Assembly (NCBI GenBank): GCA_963713505.1 | Contig: CAVQMC010000011.1 | Span: 351,109 to 415,108, forward strand | Direction: 5' to 3' | Source of the DNA: CAVQMC01 sp963713505 | GTDB taxonomy: Bacteria; Bacteroidota; Ignavibacteria; Ignavibacteriales; Ignavibacteriaceae | DNA length: 64,000 nt | In this document: one piece after another, positions 48,882 to 58,877 of the stretch | Layout of the letters: each line of letters starts with the position of its first letter | Numbering within the stretch: position 1 is the first letter of the stretch | Notes under the pieces: model-generated | What the model was told of the DNA's origin: nothing | Seen by the model: only the letters and a program-made list of their open reading frames with translations | Database searches by the model: none | Program-made: the position numbers and the translations under genes

Positions 48882-49592
48882 ATGAAAAGAAAAATAATTC
48901 AAGTAAACAAATTATTACTTAAAAAGTACGGAGTGCCTCCAAGAAATAAAAAATTACCCAACCCTGTAGATTTGCTGATTGCAACTATTTTATCGCAAAA
49001 TACAAATGATAAGAATTCTTACCAGGCATTTCAAAATTTGAGGAAGAAATATCCTGATTGGGAAACTGCAGCCAAAGCAAAAACTTCTGAAATTGAAAAG
49101 ACAATAAAAATTGCCGGGCTCGGAAAACAAAAATCTAAAGCAATTAAAAATTTTCTTGTTTCAGTTCTAAATAAAAAAGAGAAAATTACTCTTAATTATT
49201 TAAAGAATAATTCCAATGATGAAATTCTAAATGAGCTTACAGATTTTATCGGAATTGGTGTAAAAACTGCTAGTTGTGTTTTATTGTTTTCGCTGGATAG
49301 AAATGTTTGTCCTGTTGATACGCATGTCCACAGAACATTAAACAGAATTGGAATAGTAAATACAAAAACTCCCGATAAAACATTCAATAAAATTAATCAA
49401 AATTTGCCTGAAGGAATTGCACATCAATTTCATACAAATTTAATAAGACTTGGAAGAGAAATTTGTAAGCCTCAAAAACCCTTGTGTTTAATCTGTCCTT
49501 TACTAAAAGTCTGCAAATTTAAGGAAAAAAATCTTACTGATTCAAAAATCTATAAAGAAAATGATTTTATGTTACTTGATAATGTTAAGTAA
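48882..49592 (+). CDS. nth: Endonuclease III family DNA glycosylase
   Basis: Removes oxidised pyrimidines in base excision repair. The HhH-GPD fold shows the helix-hairpin-helix GIGVKTASCVL with the catalytic lysine and PVDTHVHR with the catalytic aspartate. A 4Fe-4S cluster is indicated by C-x6-C-x2-C-x5-C near residue 200 (CKPQKPLCLICPLLKVC). The length of 236 aa is slightly above E. coli Nth. It is divergent from glmM. Confidence 0.9.
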   Translation: MKRKIIQVNKLLLKKYGVPPRNKKLPNPVDLLIATILSQNTNDKNSYQAFQNLRKKYPDWETAAKAKTSEIEKTIKIAGLGKQKSKAIKNFLVSVLNKKEKITLNYLKNNSNDEILNELTDFIGIGVKTASCVLLFSLDRNVCPVDTHVHRTLNRIGIVNTKTPDKTFNKINQNLPEGIAHQFHTNLIRLGREICKPQKPLCLICPLLKVCKFKEKNLTDSKIYKENDFMLLDNVK

Positions 49593-49728
49593 TTCTTAAA
49601 AGATTAAAATATTTGTGATATGGATAAATTACTGATCATTCACTATATTACTTTACTTTACTATAAAGCTTAATTGCTTTAAATTTGAATAAATAGACAC
49701 ATCTAATTAAACAACAGGAGAAATTTTA

Positions 49729-50854
49729 ATGTCAAATCAACTAGGAATAATTGGTTACGACTTTGTGGAATTCTATGTAGGTTCTGCAAAAATGTGGGCT
49801 TACTGGCACGCTAAAGCAATGGGTTTTGAAATTAAAGGATATTCCGGACCTGAAACCGGAGTTAAGGATAGATCTTCTTATTATTTAGTAAAAAATAATC
49901 TGCATTTTGTTGTAACATCTTATGTAAAACCCACTAATTATGATGTAGCCGGTTTTCTTACACGTCACGGCGATGGTGTTAAAAGATGGTCGTTGAAAGT
50001 TAAAGATGTAAAAGCTGCTTTTAATGCATCTGTAAAAAACGGAGCTGTTCCTGTAAGAAATTATAAAAAAATAAGTGATGATAATGGTTATGTAGAAGAG
50101 GCAGCTATTAAAGTTATATGATGATGCTGAAATTGTTTTTATAAATCGGGATAATTATAAAGGAATATTTAAACCAGGATTCGGAAAACCGATTCAGAAA
50201 ATAAAAATTGAAGCTAAAGAAACCGGACTTCAGGCAGTTGATCATATTGTTGGAAATGTAAGAATTAACGAAATGAATCTTTGGGAAAATTATTTAAATA
50301 AAAGTTTAAATTTTGAAACATTTATTGAATTCGGTGCCGGAGATATTTCTACTCAATATTCTGCCTTATTATCTAAAGTTGTTAGATCAAAAGAAGGTGC
50401 TCCGGTTAAAAATCCTTTAAATGAGCCTTACGAAGGATTGAAAAAATCACAGATTGAAGAATATATTGATGAATATTATGGTTCGGGTATTCAGCATATT
50501 GCAATTTCTACAAATGATATTCTTACAACAATTGCAAACATGAAAGAAAATGGTGTGGAATTTCTTGAACCGCCGGATACATATTATGATCTTTTAAAAG
50601 AAAAGAAGATTAAAATAAAAGAAAAAATTGAAGACTTAAAAAAACATGGAATTTTATGTGATGATTCTGAAGGTACAGGTTATTTATTACAGCTATTTAC
50701 AAAACCGATTGGGGACAGGCCGACTTTTTTCTATGAAATAATTCAAAGAAACGACGGAGCTTTAGGATTCGGACAAGGTAATTTCCAATCATTATTTGAA
50801 TCCATAGAAAAGGATCAAATGCTTAGAGGAAATTTTGATAAAGATGAAGAATAA
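49729..50854 (+). CDS. hppD: 4-hydroxyphenylpyruvate dioxygenase, one frameshift
   Basis: Converts 4-hydroxyphenylpyruvate to homogentisate, the second step of tyrosine degradation. The two VOC halves carry the Fe(II) ligands His in AVDHIVGNV, His in GIQHIAIST and Glu in FYEIIQR. C-terminal GALGFGQGNFQSLFESIE is diagnostic. The frame breaks near 50110-50114; dropping one base gives IKLYDDAEIVFINR. The joined length of about 375 aa is normal. A strong SD (aggag) precedes the ATG, and a hairpin terminator separates it from the dioxygenase gene that follows. Confidence 0.93.
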
Positions 50855-50860
50855 TATTTT

Positions 50861-50893
50861 AACCCTTCCAATTACGGAAGGGTTTGTTTTTTT
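50861..50893 (+). terminator. Intrinsic terminator-like hairpin between hppD and hmgA
   Basis: A 9-base perfect stem (aacccttcc / ggaagggtt) with a 6-base loop, then gtttttttt. It lies inside the tyrosine cluster and may lower expression of the downstream genes. Confidence 0.82.
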
Positions 50894-50923
50894 AAAATGA
50901 ATTTATAATTAAAGGAGGTTTTT

Positions 50924-52089
50924 ATGCCTTTTTACGTAAAAGTTGGAAAAGTTCCTCCCAAAAGACATACTACATTTTATAAACCGGACGGCAAATCATT
51001 ATATCGTGAAGAGCTTTTCAGTACAATGGGATTTAACGGCATTTATTCAAATAAGTATCATTTATACATGCCTCCGCAGGTTGAAAGCATTAAAGAACAG
51101 AAATTAAATAATGATAATTTATGGAAAGATGCACCGCTTCAGTATTATCATTTTATGACAGATAAAAAGCAAGACAAAAGGAAATTTTCTTTCTGCAAGA
51201 AATGAATTTTTAAAGAACCAGCATATTGCAGTTTCAACTGCTCATGTTAGTGAAGATGCCGATTTCTTTTTTAGAAACAGTTATATGCACGAAATTATTT
51301 TTATTCATCACGGCAGCGGAAAATTTTTATCTGAGTACGGCGAACTTCCTTTTGAACAATGGGATTATATTGTAGTTCCGAAAGGGACAACTTACCAGAT
51401 GAAATTTGATAACTTTGATAAAGTAAAATTATTTGTTATTGAATCAGATACTCCGTTTGAAATTCCCAAACATTTTAGAAATGATTACGGACAGTTAAAA
51501 GAAGATGCTCCTTATTATGAAAGGGATTTCAAAGTTCCGCAATTCATGGATCCCATTGACAAAAAAGGTGAATTTAAATTATTGTTAAAAGTTGATAACA
51601 GGCTTTTTGAATATTCACTCCCGCATCATCCTTTTGATGTTGTCGGCTGGGACGGATTTTTATATCCTTATACTTTTAATATAAAAGAGTATGCACCAAA
51701 AGTTGGTAAAATCCATTTGCCGCCGCCTGTTCATCTTGCATTCGTTACACAGCATTTTGTTGTTTGCAATTTTGTTCCAAGACTGTTTGATTTTCATCCC
51801 GACTCAATTCCGGCTCCGTATTATCATTCAAATGTTGACAGCGATGAAGTAATTTATTATGTATACGGTGATTTTATGTCGAGAAAAGGAATTGAAGAAG
51901 GATCAATAACTTTGCATCCAATGGGAATTCCGCATGGACCGCAGCCGGGAAAAACGGAAGCTTCCATAGGTAAAAAAGACACAGATGAATATGCAATTAT
52001 GATAGATACATTTCGATAGATTAAGAGTAACTGAAAATGTTAAAGCAACAATGGTAAGCGATTATTCACAATCTTGGCTGGAGAAATAA
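50924..52089 (+). CDS. hmgA: Homogentisate 1,2-dioxygenase, two frameshifts
   Basis: Opens the ring of homogentisate to maleylacetoacetate. The family is clear from GNFLSARNEFLKNQHI-type sequence, HHPFDVVGWDG, PPPVHLAFVTQHFVVCNFVP and the Fe-ligand region PYYHSNVDSDEVIYYVYGDF with GSITLHPMGIPHGPQPG. The frame breaks near 51176-51179 (A4 that should be A3) and near 52014 (one extra C); after the second, the protein ends LRVTENVKATMVSDYSQSW. The true stop is the TAA at 52087. SD aaaggagg. The joined length of about 388 aa is right for the bacterial form. Confidence 0.93.
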
Positions 52090-52125
52090 ACTGATTATTT
52101 TTAAACTCAATAATGCACTAAAAAA

Positions 52126-53253
52126 ATGATTAAAATTCCGAAACATGTAGAAAATCTTAAACCTTACAAAGCTGGTAAACCAATTGAAGAACTTGCAAGA
52201 GAAAAAGGTTTAACTAAAATTGTAAAATTAGCTTCCAACGAAAATCCGCTTGGAACATCTCCAAAAGCAATTGAAGCCGTAAAAAAATATTTAAATGAAC
52301 TTCATCGTTATACAAATCCTTCTGCATTTAAACTTGTAAATGCAATTGCAAAAAAGTATAATAAAAAACCTGAACAAATTGTAACGGGAAGCGGTTCGGA
52401 TTCTATTTTGCAATATATTGTAACTGCTTTTAGTGATGATGATGATGAAATGCTGACTTCCGAAGGAACTTTTATCGGCTGGTACGTTAACACAAATAAA
52501 TACGGAAGAAAATCCAAGCTTGTTCCGCTGATTAAATATCATTTTGATCTGGAAGCAATATTAAATAACATCAATGAAAAAGACAAAAATAATTTATCTT
52601 GCTAATCCGAATAATCCAACAGGAACAATGTTTACAAAATCGGAGTTTGAATATTTCATTAAAAAAGTTCCCGAAAATATTCTTTTAGTTTTGGATGAAG
52701 CTTATACGGTTTATGCTGCATCAAACCCGGAATATCCGAATGGATTGGATTATAATTTACCCAATCTGTTAGTCATTAGAACTTTATCCAAAGCTTATGG
52801 TTTGGCAGGATTAAGAATGGGTTTTGCTGTCGGTCCGGCAGAACTTATCCAAGAACTCTATAAAGTTAAGCTTCCTTTTGAACCGAATTTATTAGCACAG
52901 GAAGCTGCAATTGCTGCATTTGATGATGATGAATTTTTAGAAAGAACGGTTCAGCAGAATAGAATTTCTCTCGATAGAATGATTAAAAAATTAAACGAAA
53001 TTGGAATTGAACATAGTCCCAACTTCTGCAAATTTTATTTTGATGTTATTTCCGTCTGAAGAATTTGCGGCTGAAATGAATAATGAATGTTTGAATAAAG
53101 GATTAATTCTCAGACATGTAAATACATTCGGAATTCCTAATGGAATAAGAATTAATTCCGGGAACAGATGAAGAGACTGAATTCGCTTTAAAAGTTATTG
53201 AAGAAGTCTATAATAAATTAGCTAAAAAATTTAAACTGCAGATTGAACAATAG
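52126..53253 (+). CDS. HisC-like class I/II aminotransferase, probably tyrosine/aromatic (three frameshifts)
   Basis: A PLP aminotransferase of about 375 aa with the HisC pattern: KLASNENPLGTSPKAIEA, LANPNNPTGT, VLDEAYTVYA, the PLP lysine in RTLSKAYGLAGLRMGFAVG and RHVNTFGIPNGIRI at the end. The frame breaks at 52577-52581 (A5), 53021 (extra A) and 53160-53162 (GGG); each is fixed by dropping one base. The true stop is the TAG at 53251. No other histidine gene is near, and it sits between hmgA and the fumarylacetoacetase gene. I infer that it transaminates tyrosine to 4-hydroxyphenylpyruvate. A histidinol-phosphate role remains possible. Confidence 0.88.
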
Positions 53254-53318
53254 GGAAAGTAATTTTCGAAAAATCATTCCTAGAACATACGTTTCTTTGA
53301 GAAAAACAGGAGTAAATA

Positions 53319-54339
53319 ATGAAGTTAGTTTCATTTGTAAAAAATGATAAAGAAAGATTAGGTTTTTTTTATAATGATAAGATTTATGATTTAAAAGAAA
53401 GTGCAAAAGAATTAAATATTAAACTTCCTTCAAAAATGAAAAAATTTCTTAAAGGTGGAGATGAAGCTATTACAAGAAGCACAAAAAGTTGAACAAGCTG
53501 TTAAAGAAGGAAAAGTAAAAAGTAATGTTGAAGGAATCAATAATCTCTTAGCTCCGGTGCCTCATCCTACTTCATGCAGGGACGGTTATGCATTCAGACA
53601 GCATGTTGCAACAGCTAGAAGAAACAGGGGAGTAGATATGATTCCGGAATTCGATCAATTCCCGATTTTTTATTTTACTAACCATAATGCAGTTTTTGGA
53701 GAAGGGGATATACTGCTCGAAGAGGATCATTTTAAAAGATTAGACTTTGAACTTGAGTGTGCGGTTGTTTTAAATAAAAACGGAAAAAATATATCTGTGA
53801 AAGAAGCAGATAATTACATTGCCGGTTATATGATAATGAATGATCTTTCCGCCAGACAACTACAGATGGAGGAAATGAAATTAAATCTTGGTCCGGCAAA
53901 AGGAAAAGATTTTGCAACAGTTATTGGTCCCTGGCTTGTTACAAAAGATGAACTTGAACAATATAAAATTTCTACCGAAGAAGGCGACAGGTATGATTTA
54001 AGAATGACTGCAGTTCACAACGGAAAGCAAATTTCCGATGGAAATGTAAAACAAATGGATTGGACTTTTGCTGAAATAATTGAAAGAGTGTCTTACGGCG
54101 CTGAAGTATTTGCCGGAGATGTAATCGGCTCGGGAACAGTTGGAACCGGATGTTATTTAGAATTAAATGGTACATGGGCTTTGGAAGCGAAGGAAAAAAG
54201 TACAGACTTTACTCCAATTTGGCTGCAAGACGGCGACACAATGGAACTTGAAATTACAGGTTTAGGCAAGCTGAAAAATAAAATGGTTAAAACATCAAAT
54301 AATTATTCTATTTTGTCAAAAAAGAAAAAAGTAAAATGA
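53319..54339 (+). CDS. Fumarylacetoacetate hydrolase family protein, one frameshift
   Basis: Expected to split fumarylacetoacetate into fumarate and acetoacetate. A short N-terminal part from the ATG at 53319 (MKLVSFVKNDKERLGFFYND) precedes the FAH fold, with metal ligands around DFELECAVVLNKNG and YMIMNDLSARQLQ and the loop GPAKGKDFATVIGPWLVT. The frame breaks near 53465, in the linker between the two parts. About 340 aa in total, the short FAH type common in Bacteroidota. It has its own SD (caggag) and overlaps the next gene by four bases (ATGA). Confidence 0.87.
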
Positions 54340-55310
54340 TTCATTTTGAACCTAAAGATTTACCTGTTCCCAAAGTTCATCAATATTTGTTAGGAGGGGT
54401 TGGTCCGCGTCCAATTGCTCTAGTATCAACTTTAGCTGAAAATGGAATTCCTAATCTTACACCTTTTTCTTTTTTCAATGTGTTTGGAGCGAATCCTCCG
54501 ATAATTGCTTTTTCACCTTCAAGGAGAGGACGCAATGCAACTTTAAAAGATACTTATTACAATTTAATGAACAATAAAGAATGTGTGGTTCAATCTGTAA
54601 CTTATTCTATGGTTGAACAGATTAGTTTAGCTTCATCGGAGTATCCACCAGATATTGATGAATTTATTAAAAGCGGATTAACTCCAATTAAATCAGATAT
54701 TGTAAAACCATTTCGGGTAAAAGAATCACCGTTCCAAATGGAATGTATTTTAAAGGAGATGAGAAGTTTTGGTGACCAAGGCGCTTCTGCAAACATGGCA
54801 ATTTGCGAAGTCATTAAATTTCATATTGCAGAAGACATAATTGAAAATGAAATTATTCAACCTCGGCTAATTGATCTTGCCGCTAGAATGTCCGGAAATT
54901 ATTACTGCAGAGCAAATGGTGATTCAATTTTTGAAGTTGAAAAACCGGGAGTAAAACTTGGAATAGGTTATGATCAATTGCCGGAATTCATAAAATCTTC
55001 AAATGTTTTAACTGCAAATAATTTAGCCAAATTTGCAGGAATAGAGACTATTCCATCGGATAGTGAAGTAAATGAATTCATTAAAGAAATTCAAAGTAAA
55101 GAATTTAAAGATATTGAAGTTTCCCAAGAAGCTTTTTACAGATATCTGCTTCATAATAAATATGAATATATGTTTAAAACAATTTTAGAATTGAATCAAG
55201 AAGAAAATCAAAACAAAAAACAATTAATTGAGTTAACTGCAAAATGTGCTCTGGAAAATAATGATCTGCTTTTTGCATGGAAAACGATTCTTTACATAAA
55301 TAAAATTTGA
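54336..55310 (+). CDS. Flavin reductase-like (FMN-binding split barrel) protein
   Basis: 324 aa. Residues 1-200 match the flavin reductase-like split barrel: GPRPIALVSTLAENGIPNLTPFSFFN, then PPIIAFSPSR and ANMAICEVIKFHI. The C-terminal 100 residues are a helical extension not found in simple flavin reductases. It is translationally coupled to the FAH gene. The cluster needs no flavin reductase, so its role is unknown; it might substitute for the missing maleylacetoacetate isomerase, but that is speculation. Confidence 0.82.
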   Translation: MIHFEPKDLPVPKVHQYLLGGVGPRPIALVSTLAENGIPNLTPFSFFNVFGANPPIIAFSPSRRGRNATLKDTYYNLMNNKECVVQSVTYSMVEQISLASSEYPPDIDEFIKSGLTPIKSDIVKPFRVKESPFQMECILKEMRSFGDQGASANMAICEVIKFHIAEDIIENEIIQPRLIDLAARMSGNYYCRANGDSIFEVEKPGVKLGIGYDQLPEFIKSSNVLTANNLAKFAGIETIPSDSEVNEFIKEIQSKEFKDIEVSQEAFYRYLLHNKYEYMFKTILELNQEENQNKKQLIELTAKCALENNDLLFAWKTILYINKI

Positions 55311-55337
55311 TTTTATAAAACGACCGGAGAAAATAAA

Positions 55338-57308
55338 TTGGCCGAACCCCTTTGGACTCCATCACCTGAAAGAATTCATCATTCAAACATGTCAGCTTTT
55401 ATGCGCTATGTTGAACAGGTAACCAATAAACCAATTTCAAATTATGATGAATTATATAATTGGTCTGTTACTGATATTGAGGAATTCTGGAAATCAATTT
55501 GGGTTATGGCAGGTATTATCCATTCAAAATCTTACGATGAAATCCTTGATAAAAAAATTATGCCGGGAGCAAAGTGGTTTTCAGGAGCACGATTAAATTT
55601 CGCTGAGAACTTGTTAAAATTTAGAGATAATCATATTGCAATAATAAGTGCAAGAGAAGATTCTCCAACTGTTAGATTAACTTACAACGAACTATTTCTC
55701 AATGTTTCTTCAATTGCAGAGGGATTAAAACAACTTGGAGTGAAAGAAGGAGACAGAGTTGCCGGATTTATTTCTAATATTCCTGAAGCAGTAATCTGTA
55801 TGCTTGCCGCAACAAGTATCGGAGCTATATGGTCATCTTGTTCACCTGACTTTGGTTTGAAAGGCGTTGTAGATCGATTTGGGCAAATTCAGCCGAAAGT
55901 ATTATTTGCAATAGAAAGTTATAAGTATAACGGTAAACTAATAGATTGTACAAAAAAAATAAAAGAAATAGAAGAAAATATACCTGAAATTGAAAATATT
56001 GTTTTAATACCTCAATTCTTTAATTTTAAAGTTGAACAAGAGGAAAATAAAACTTTAGCTAAAAGTAATAAATATATTAAATATAATGACTTAGCATCAA
56101 TCACTTCGTATGAATTGAAATTTAATCAACTACCTTTTGATCATCCGGTTTATATAATGTATTCTTCAGGAACAACTGGGATTCCTAAATGCATCGTTCA
56201 CGGAGCAGGCGGAACTTTGCTGCAGCATTTTAAGGAGCATTCACTTCATACAAATTTAAATAGGCATGATGTTATTACATATTTTACTACTTGCGGCTGG
56301 ATGATGTGGAATTGGCTGGTAAGTTCTCTCCAGATCGGAGCAACAATATTTCTTTATGACGGAAGTCCGGTTTATCCTAAAGTGAATTCACTTTGGAAGA
56401 AAATTGAAGAAGAAAAAATATCAATCTTTGGTACCAGTCCAAAGTTTTTGAGCATTTGTCAAAAGTCGGAAATTAATCCTAAAAATGAATTTAATCTTGA
56501 ATCATTAAATACAATTTTATCGACTGGATCTCCTTTATCGGTAGAAAATTTTAAATGGGTTTACAACAATGTAAAAGAAGATTTGCAGTTATCTTCAATA
56601 TCCGGAGGAACTGATATTGTTTCCTGCTTTATGTTGGGCAATCCTACTTTACCAGTATATGCCGGAGAAATTCAATGCCGGGGACTTGGGATGAAAGTAG
56701 AATCATATGATGAAGAAGGGAATTCTATAATAAATAAAAAGGGTGAGCTTGTATGCACCGCTCCATTTCCTTCTATGCCTGTTTATTTCTGGAATGATCC
56801 GGAAATGGAAAAATATAAATCGGCATATTTTGATTTTTATCCCAATGTTTGGAGGCACGGTGATTACATTGAAATAACGGAACATGGCGGAATAATAATT
56901 TATGGCAGATCAGATGCAACTTTAAATCCGGGCGGAATTAGAATAGGAACTGCAGAAATATACAGAATTGTGGAAGCAATGGATGAAGTAGTTGACAGCA
57001 TTGTTGTAGGTAAGAAATGGAATGCAGATCAAAAAGTAATTTTATTTGTTGTTCTTAAAAACGGAATCGAATTAAATAAGGAACTGATTGATAAAATAAA
57101 ATTGAATATTAGAAATTCAGCTACACCAAGACATGTACCTTCTAAGATTATAAAAGTAAATGATATTCCCAGAACAATTAGTGGAAAAAAAGTTGAGCTT
57201 GCTGTAACCAATATTATTCATGGAGAGAAAGTTGAAAATAAAGATGCTTTGGCAAATCCCCAATCTTTGGATCAATTCAGAAATCTTACCGAATTAAAAA
57301 CTCTTTAA
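55338..57308 (+). CDS. aacS: Acetoacetyl-CoA synthetase
   Basis: Activates acetoacetate, the product of the preceding pathway, to acetoacetyl-CoA. It belongs to the ANL adenylate-forming superfamily, with P-loop-like YSSGTTGIPKCIVHG (about residue 275), the GGTD motif and RSDATLNPGGIRIGTAEIY. The C-terminal RTISGKKVE lysine motif is the adenylation/thioesterification hinge. GCLGMW-like TTCGWMMWNWLVSSL is specific to acetoacetyl-CoA synthetases. The length of 656 aa fits. The start is TTG, with a cggag SD. Confidence 0.93.
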   Translation: MAEPLWTPSPERIHHSNMSAFMRYVEQVTNKPISNYDELYNWSVTDIEEFWKSIWVMAGIIHSKSYDEILDKKIMPGAKWFSGARLNFAENLLKFRDNHIAIISAREDSPTVRLTYNELFLNVSSIAEGLKQLGVKEGDRVAGFISNIPEAVICMLAATSIGAIWSSCSPDFGLKGVVDRFGQIQPKVLFAIESYKYNGKLIDCTKKIKEIEENIPEIENIVLIPQFFNFKVEQEENKTLAKSNKYIKYNDLASITSYELKFNQLPFDHPVYIMYSSGTTGIPKCIVHGAGGTLLQHFKEHSLHTNLNRHDVITYFTTCGWMMWNWLVSSLQIGATIFLYDGSPVYPKVNSLWKKIEEEKISIFGTSPKFLSICQKSEINPKNEFNLESLNTILSTGSPLSVENFKWVYNNVKEDLQLSSISGGTDIVSCFMLGNPTLPVYAGEIQCRGLGMKVESYDEEGNSIINKKGELVCTAPFPSMPVYFWNDPEMEKYKSAYFDFYPNVWRHGDYIEITEHGGIIIYGRSDATLNPGGIRIGTAEIYRIVEAMDEVVDSIVVGKKWNADQKVILFVVLKNGIELNKELIDKIKLNIRNSATPRHVPSKIIKVNDIPRTISGKKVELAVTNIIHGEKVENKDALANPQSLDQFRNLTELKTL

Positions 57309-57542
57309 TTAATTATTTCCCACATAAGAGAATTAAATTTCAGTCTATTTAAACACTGGGAAAATAATTTTCTTTAAAGCAAATATTTATATTCGAAAAA
57401 TGTAATTTTATTGCATTTTAGTGCATTTATTAATCCTCTTTTTAGAAATTCATTGGAACAGAAATTGTTTAAAGAATAAAAATTTTAGTAATAAAGTTCT
57501 TTACTTACCCCCATCTTGGTTTCATTTTTAGGAGGAAAATAA

Positions 57543-58877
57543 ATGGATACAGTTATTTTATCAAGGTTACAATTTGCTTTAACCGTGGGGTTTCATTTCA
57601 TCTTTCCGCCTCTTTCCATAGGCCTTGCCTGGATGCTTGTAATTTTTGAGGGAATTGCATGGAAGAAAAAAGACGAAGCATTTGAAAGAATCGGTAGATT
57701 TTTCGGAAAAATTCTTGCTCTTTCTTTTGCAGTCGGCGTTGCAACCGGAATTGTTATGGAATTTCAATTCGGTACAAATTGGGCTGAGTATTCAAAATTT
57801 GTTGGTGATATTTTCGGGGCTCCATTAGCTGCCGAAGGTGTTTTTGCATTCTTCTTAGAATCTACATTTTTGGGCTTGTATCTATTCGGAAGAAATAAAG
57901 TTTCAAAAGGCGTTCATTGGTTTGCAATTTTTATGGTTGCAATAGGCGCTACAATTTCCGCCTTCTGGATTTTAGTTGCAGGCTCTTGGATGCAGACTCC
58001 GGCCGGTTATATTATTCAAAACGGCCGTGCAGAATTAACAAACTTTTGGGAAGCTGTTTTTAATCCTTCTACCGTTATAAGATTTTTGCATGTTGTTGAT
58101 GCTGCTTTAATAACAGGTGCATTTGCTGTAATGGGAATATCTGCTTACTTAATTATTAAAAATAAAGAAAGCGAACTTGTAAAAAAATCTTTTAGAATTG
58201 CTTTAATATTTGGATTAGTTGTTTCTTTATTGGAAGTATTTCCGTTTGGACATGAAAGCGGAAGGGAAGTTGCTAAAATGCAGCCTGCTAAGTTTGCTGC
58301 AATTCAAGGTTTGTATACTTCGGAAGAAGGTGCGCCGCTTGCAATATTTGCATTTCCTCAAACTCCGCCTCCGGAATTAAAAGCAAAAATTGAAATTCCA
58401 GGTTTGTTAAGCTGGCTTGCTTTTGGTGATGTTAATGCTAGAATTAAAGGTATTAATGAATTTCCGCAGCAGGATCTGCCGCCGTTGTTCATAACATTTG
58501 TTTCTTACCATAATATGGTAGCTCTTGGAATGTTGTTTATACTTATGACTATTTGGGGTACGGTTCAGCTTAAAAGAAAAAAATTGTGGGAGAGCAAAAA
58601 GTTCCTTAAAGTTTTAATCTGGGTCAGTCCGCTGCCGATAGCAGCATGCCAACTAGGTTGGATTTCTGCGGAAGTAGGAAGACAACCCTGGATTGTTTAT
58701 AATGTTATGAGAACTAAAGATGCTGTTTCAACTTCTGTAGTTGCAGGGGATATTATATTTTCGATCATTTTATTCGGAATTATTTATTTAACTCTTTTGT
58801 TTTTATTCCTTTATTTATTAATTAAAGAAATTAAACACGGACCGGAACCGCTTGTATTGAAGGAGGTGAAAGCATAA
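57543..58877 (+). CDS. cydA: Cytochrome bd-type quinol oxidase subunit I
   Basis: Reduces O2 with electrons from quinol in the inner membrane. Residues seen: H18 (SRLQFALTVGFHF, distal heme axial ligand), the glutamate-rich FFLESTFLG, H in RFLHVVDAAL (heme b558), GRQPWIVYNVMRT and the short Q-loop with MQPAKFAAIQGLY. In the last motif the position equivalent to E. coli Glu257 is Gln, while the lysine equivalent to Lys252 is kept. The length of 444 aa places it in the short Q-loop (CIO-like) class. SD taggagg precedes the ATG. The stop overlaps cydB by one base. Confidence 0.95.
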   Translation: MDTVILSRLQFALTVGFHFIFPPLSIGLAWMLVIFEGIAWKKKDEAFERIGRFFGKILALSFAVGVATGIVMEFQFGTNWAEYSKFVGDIFGAPLAAEGVFAFFLESTFLGLYLFGRNKVSKGVHWFAIFMVAIGATISAFWILVAGSWMQTPAGYIIQNGRAELTNFWEAVFNPSTVIRFLHVVDAALITGAFAVMGISAYLIIKNKESELVKKSFRIALIFGLVVSLLEVFPFGHESGREVAKMQPAKFAAIQGLYTSEEGAPLAIFAFPQTPPPELKAKIEIPGLLSWLAFGDVNARIKGINEFPQQDLPPLFITFVSYHNMVALGMLFILMTIWGTVQLKRKKLWESKKFLKVLIWVSPLPIAACQLGWISAEVGRQPWIVYNVMRTKDAVSTSVVAGDIIFSIILFGIIYLTLLFLFLYLLIKEIKHGPEPLVLKEVKA

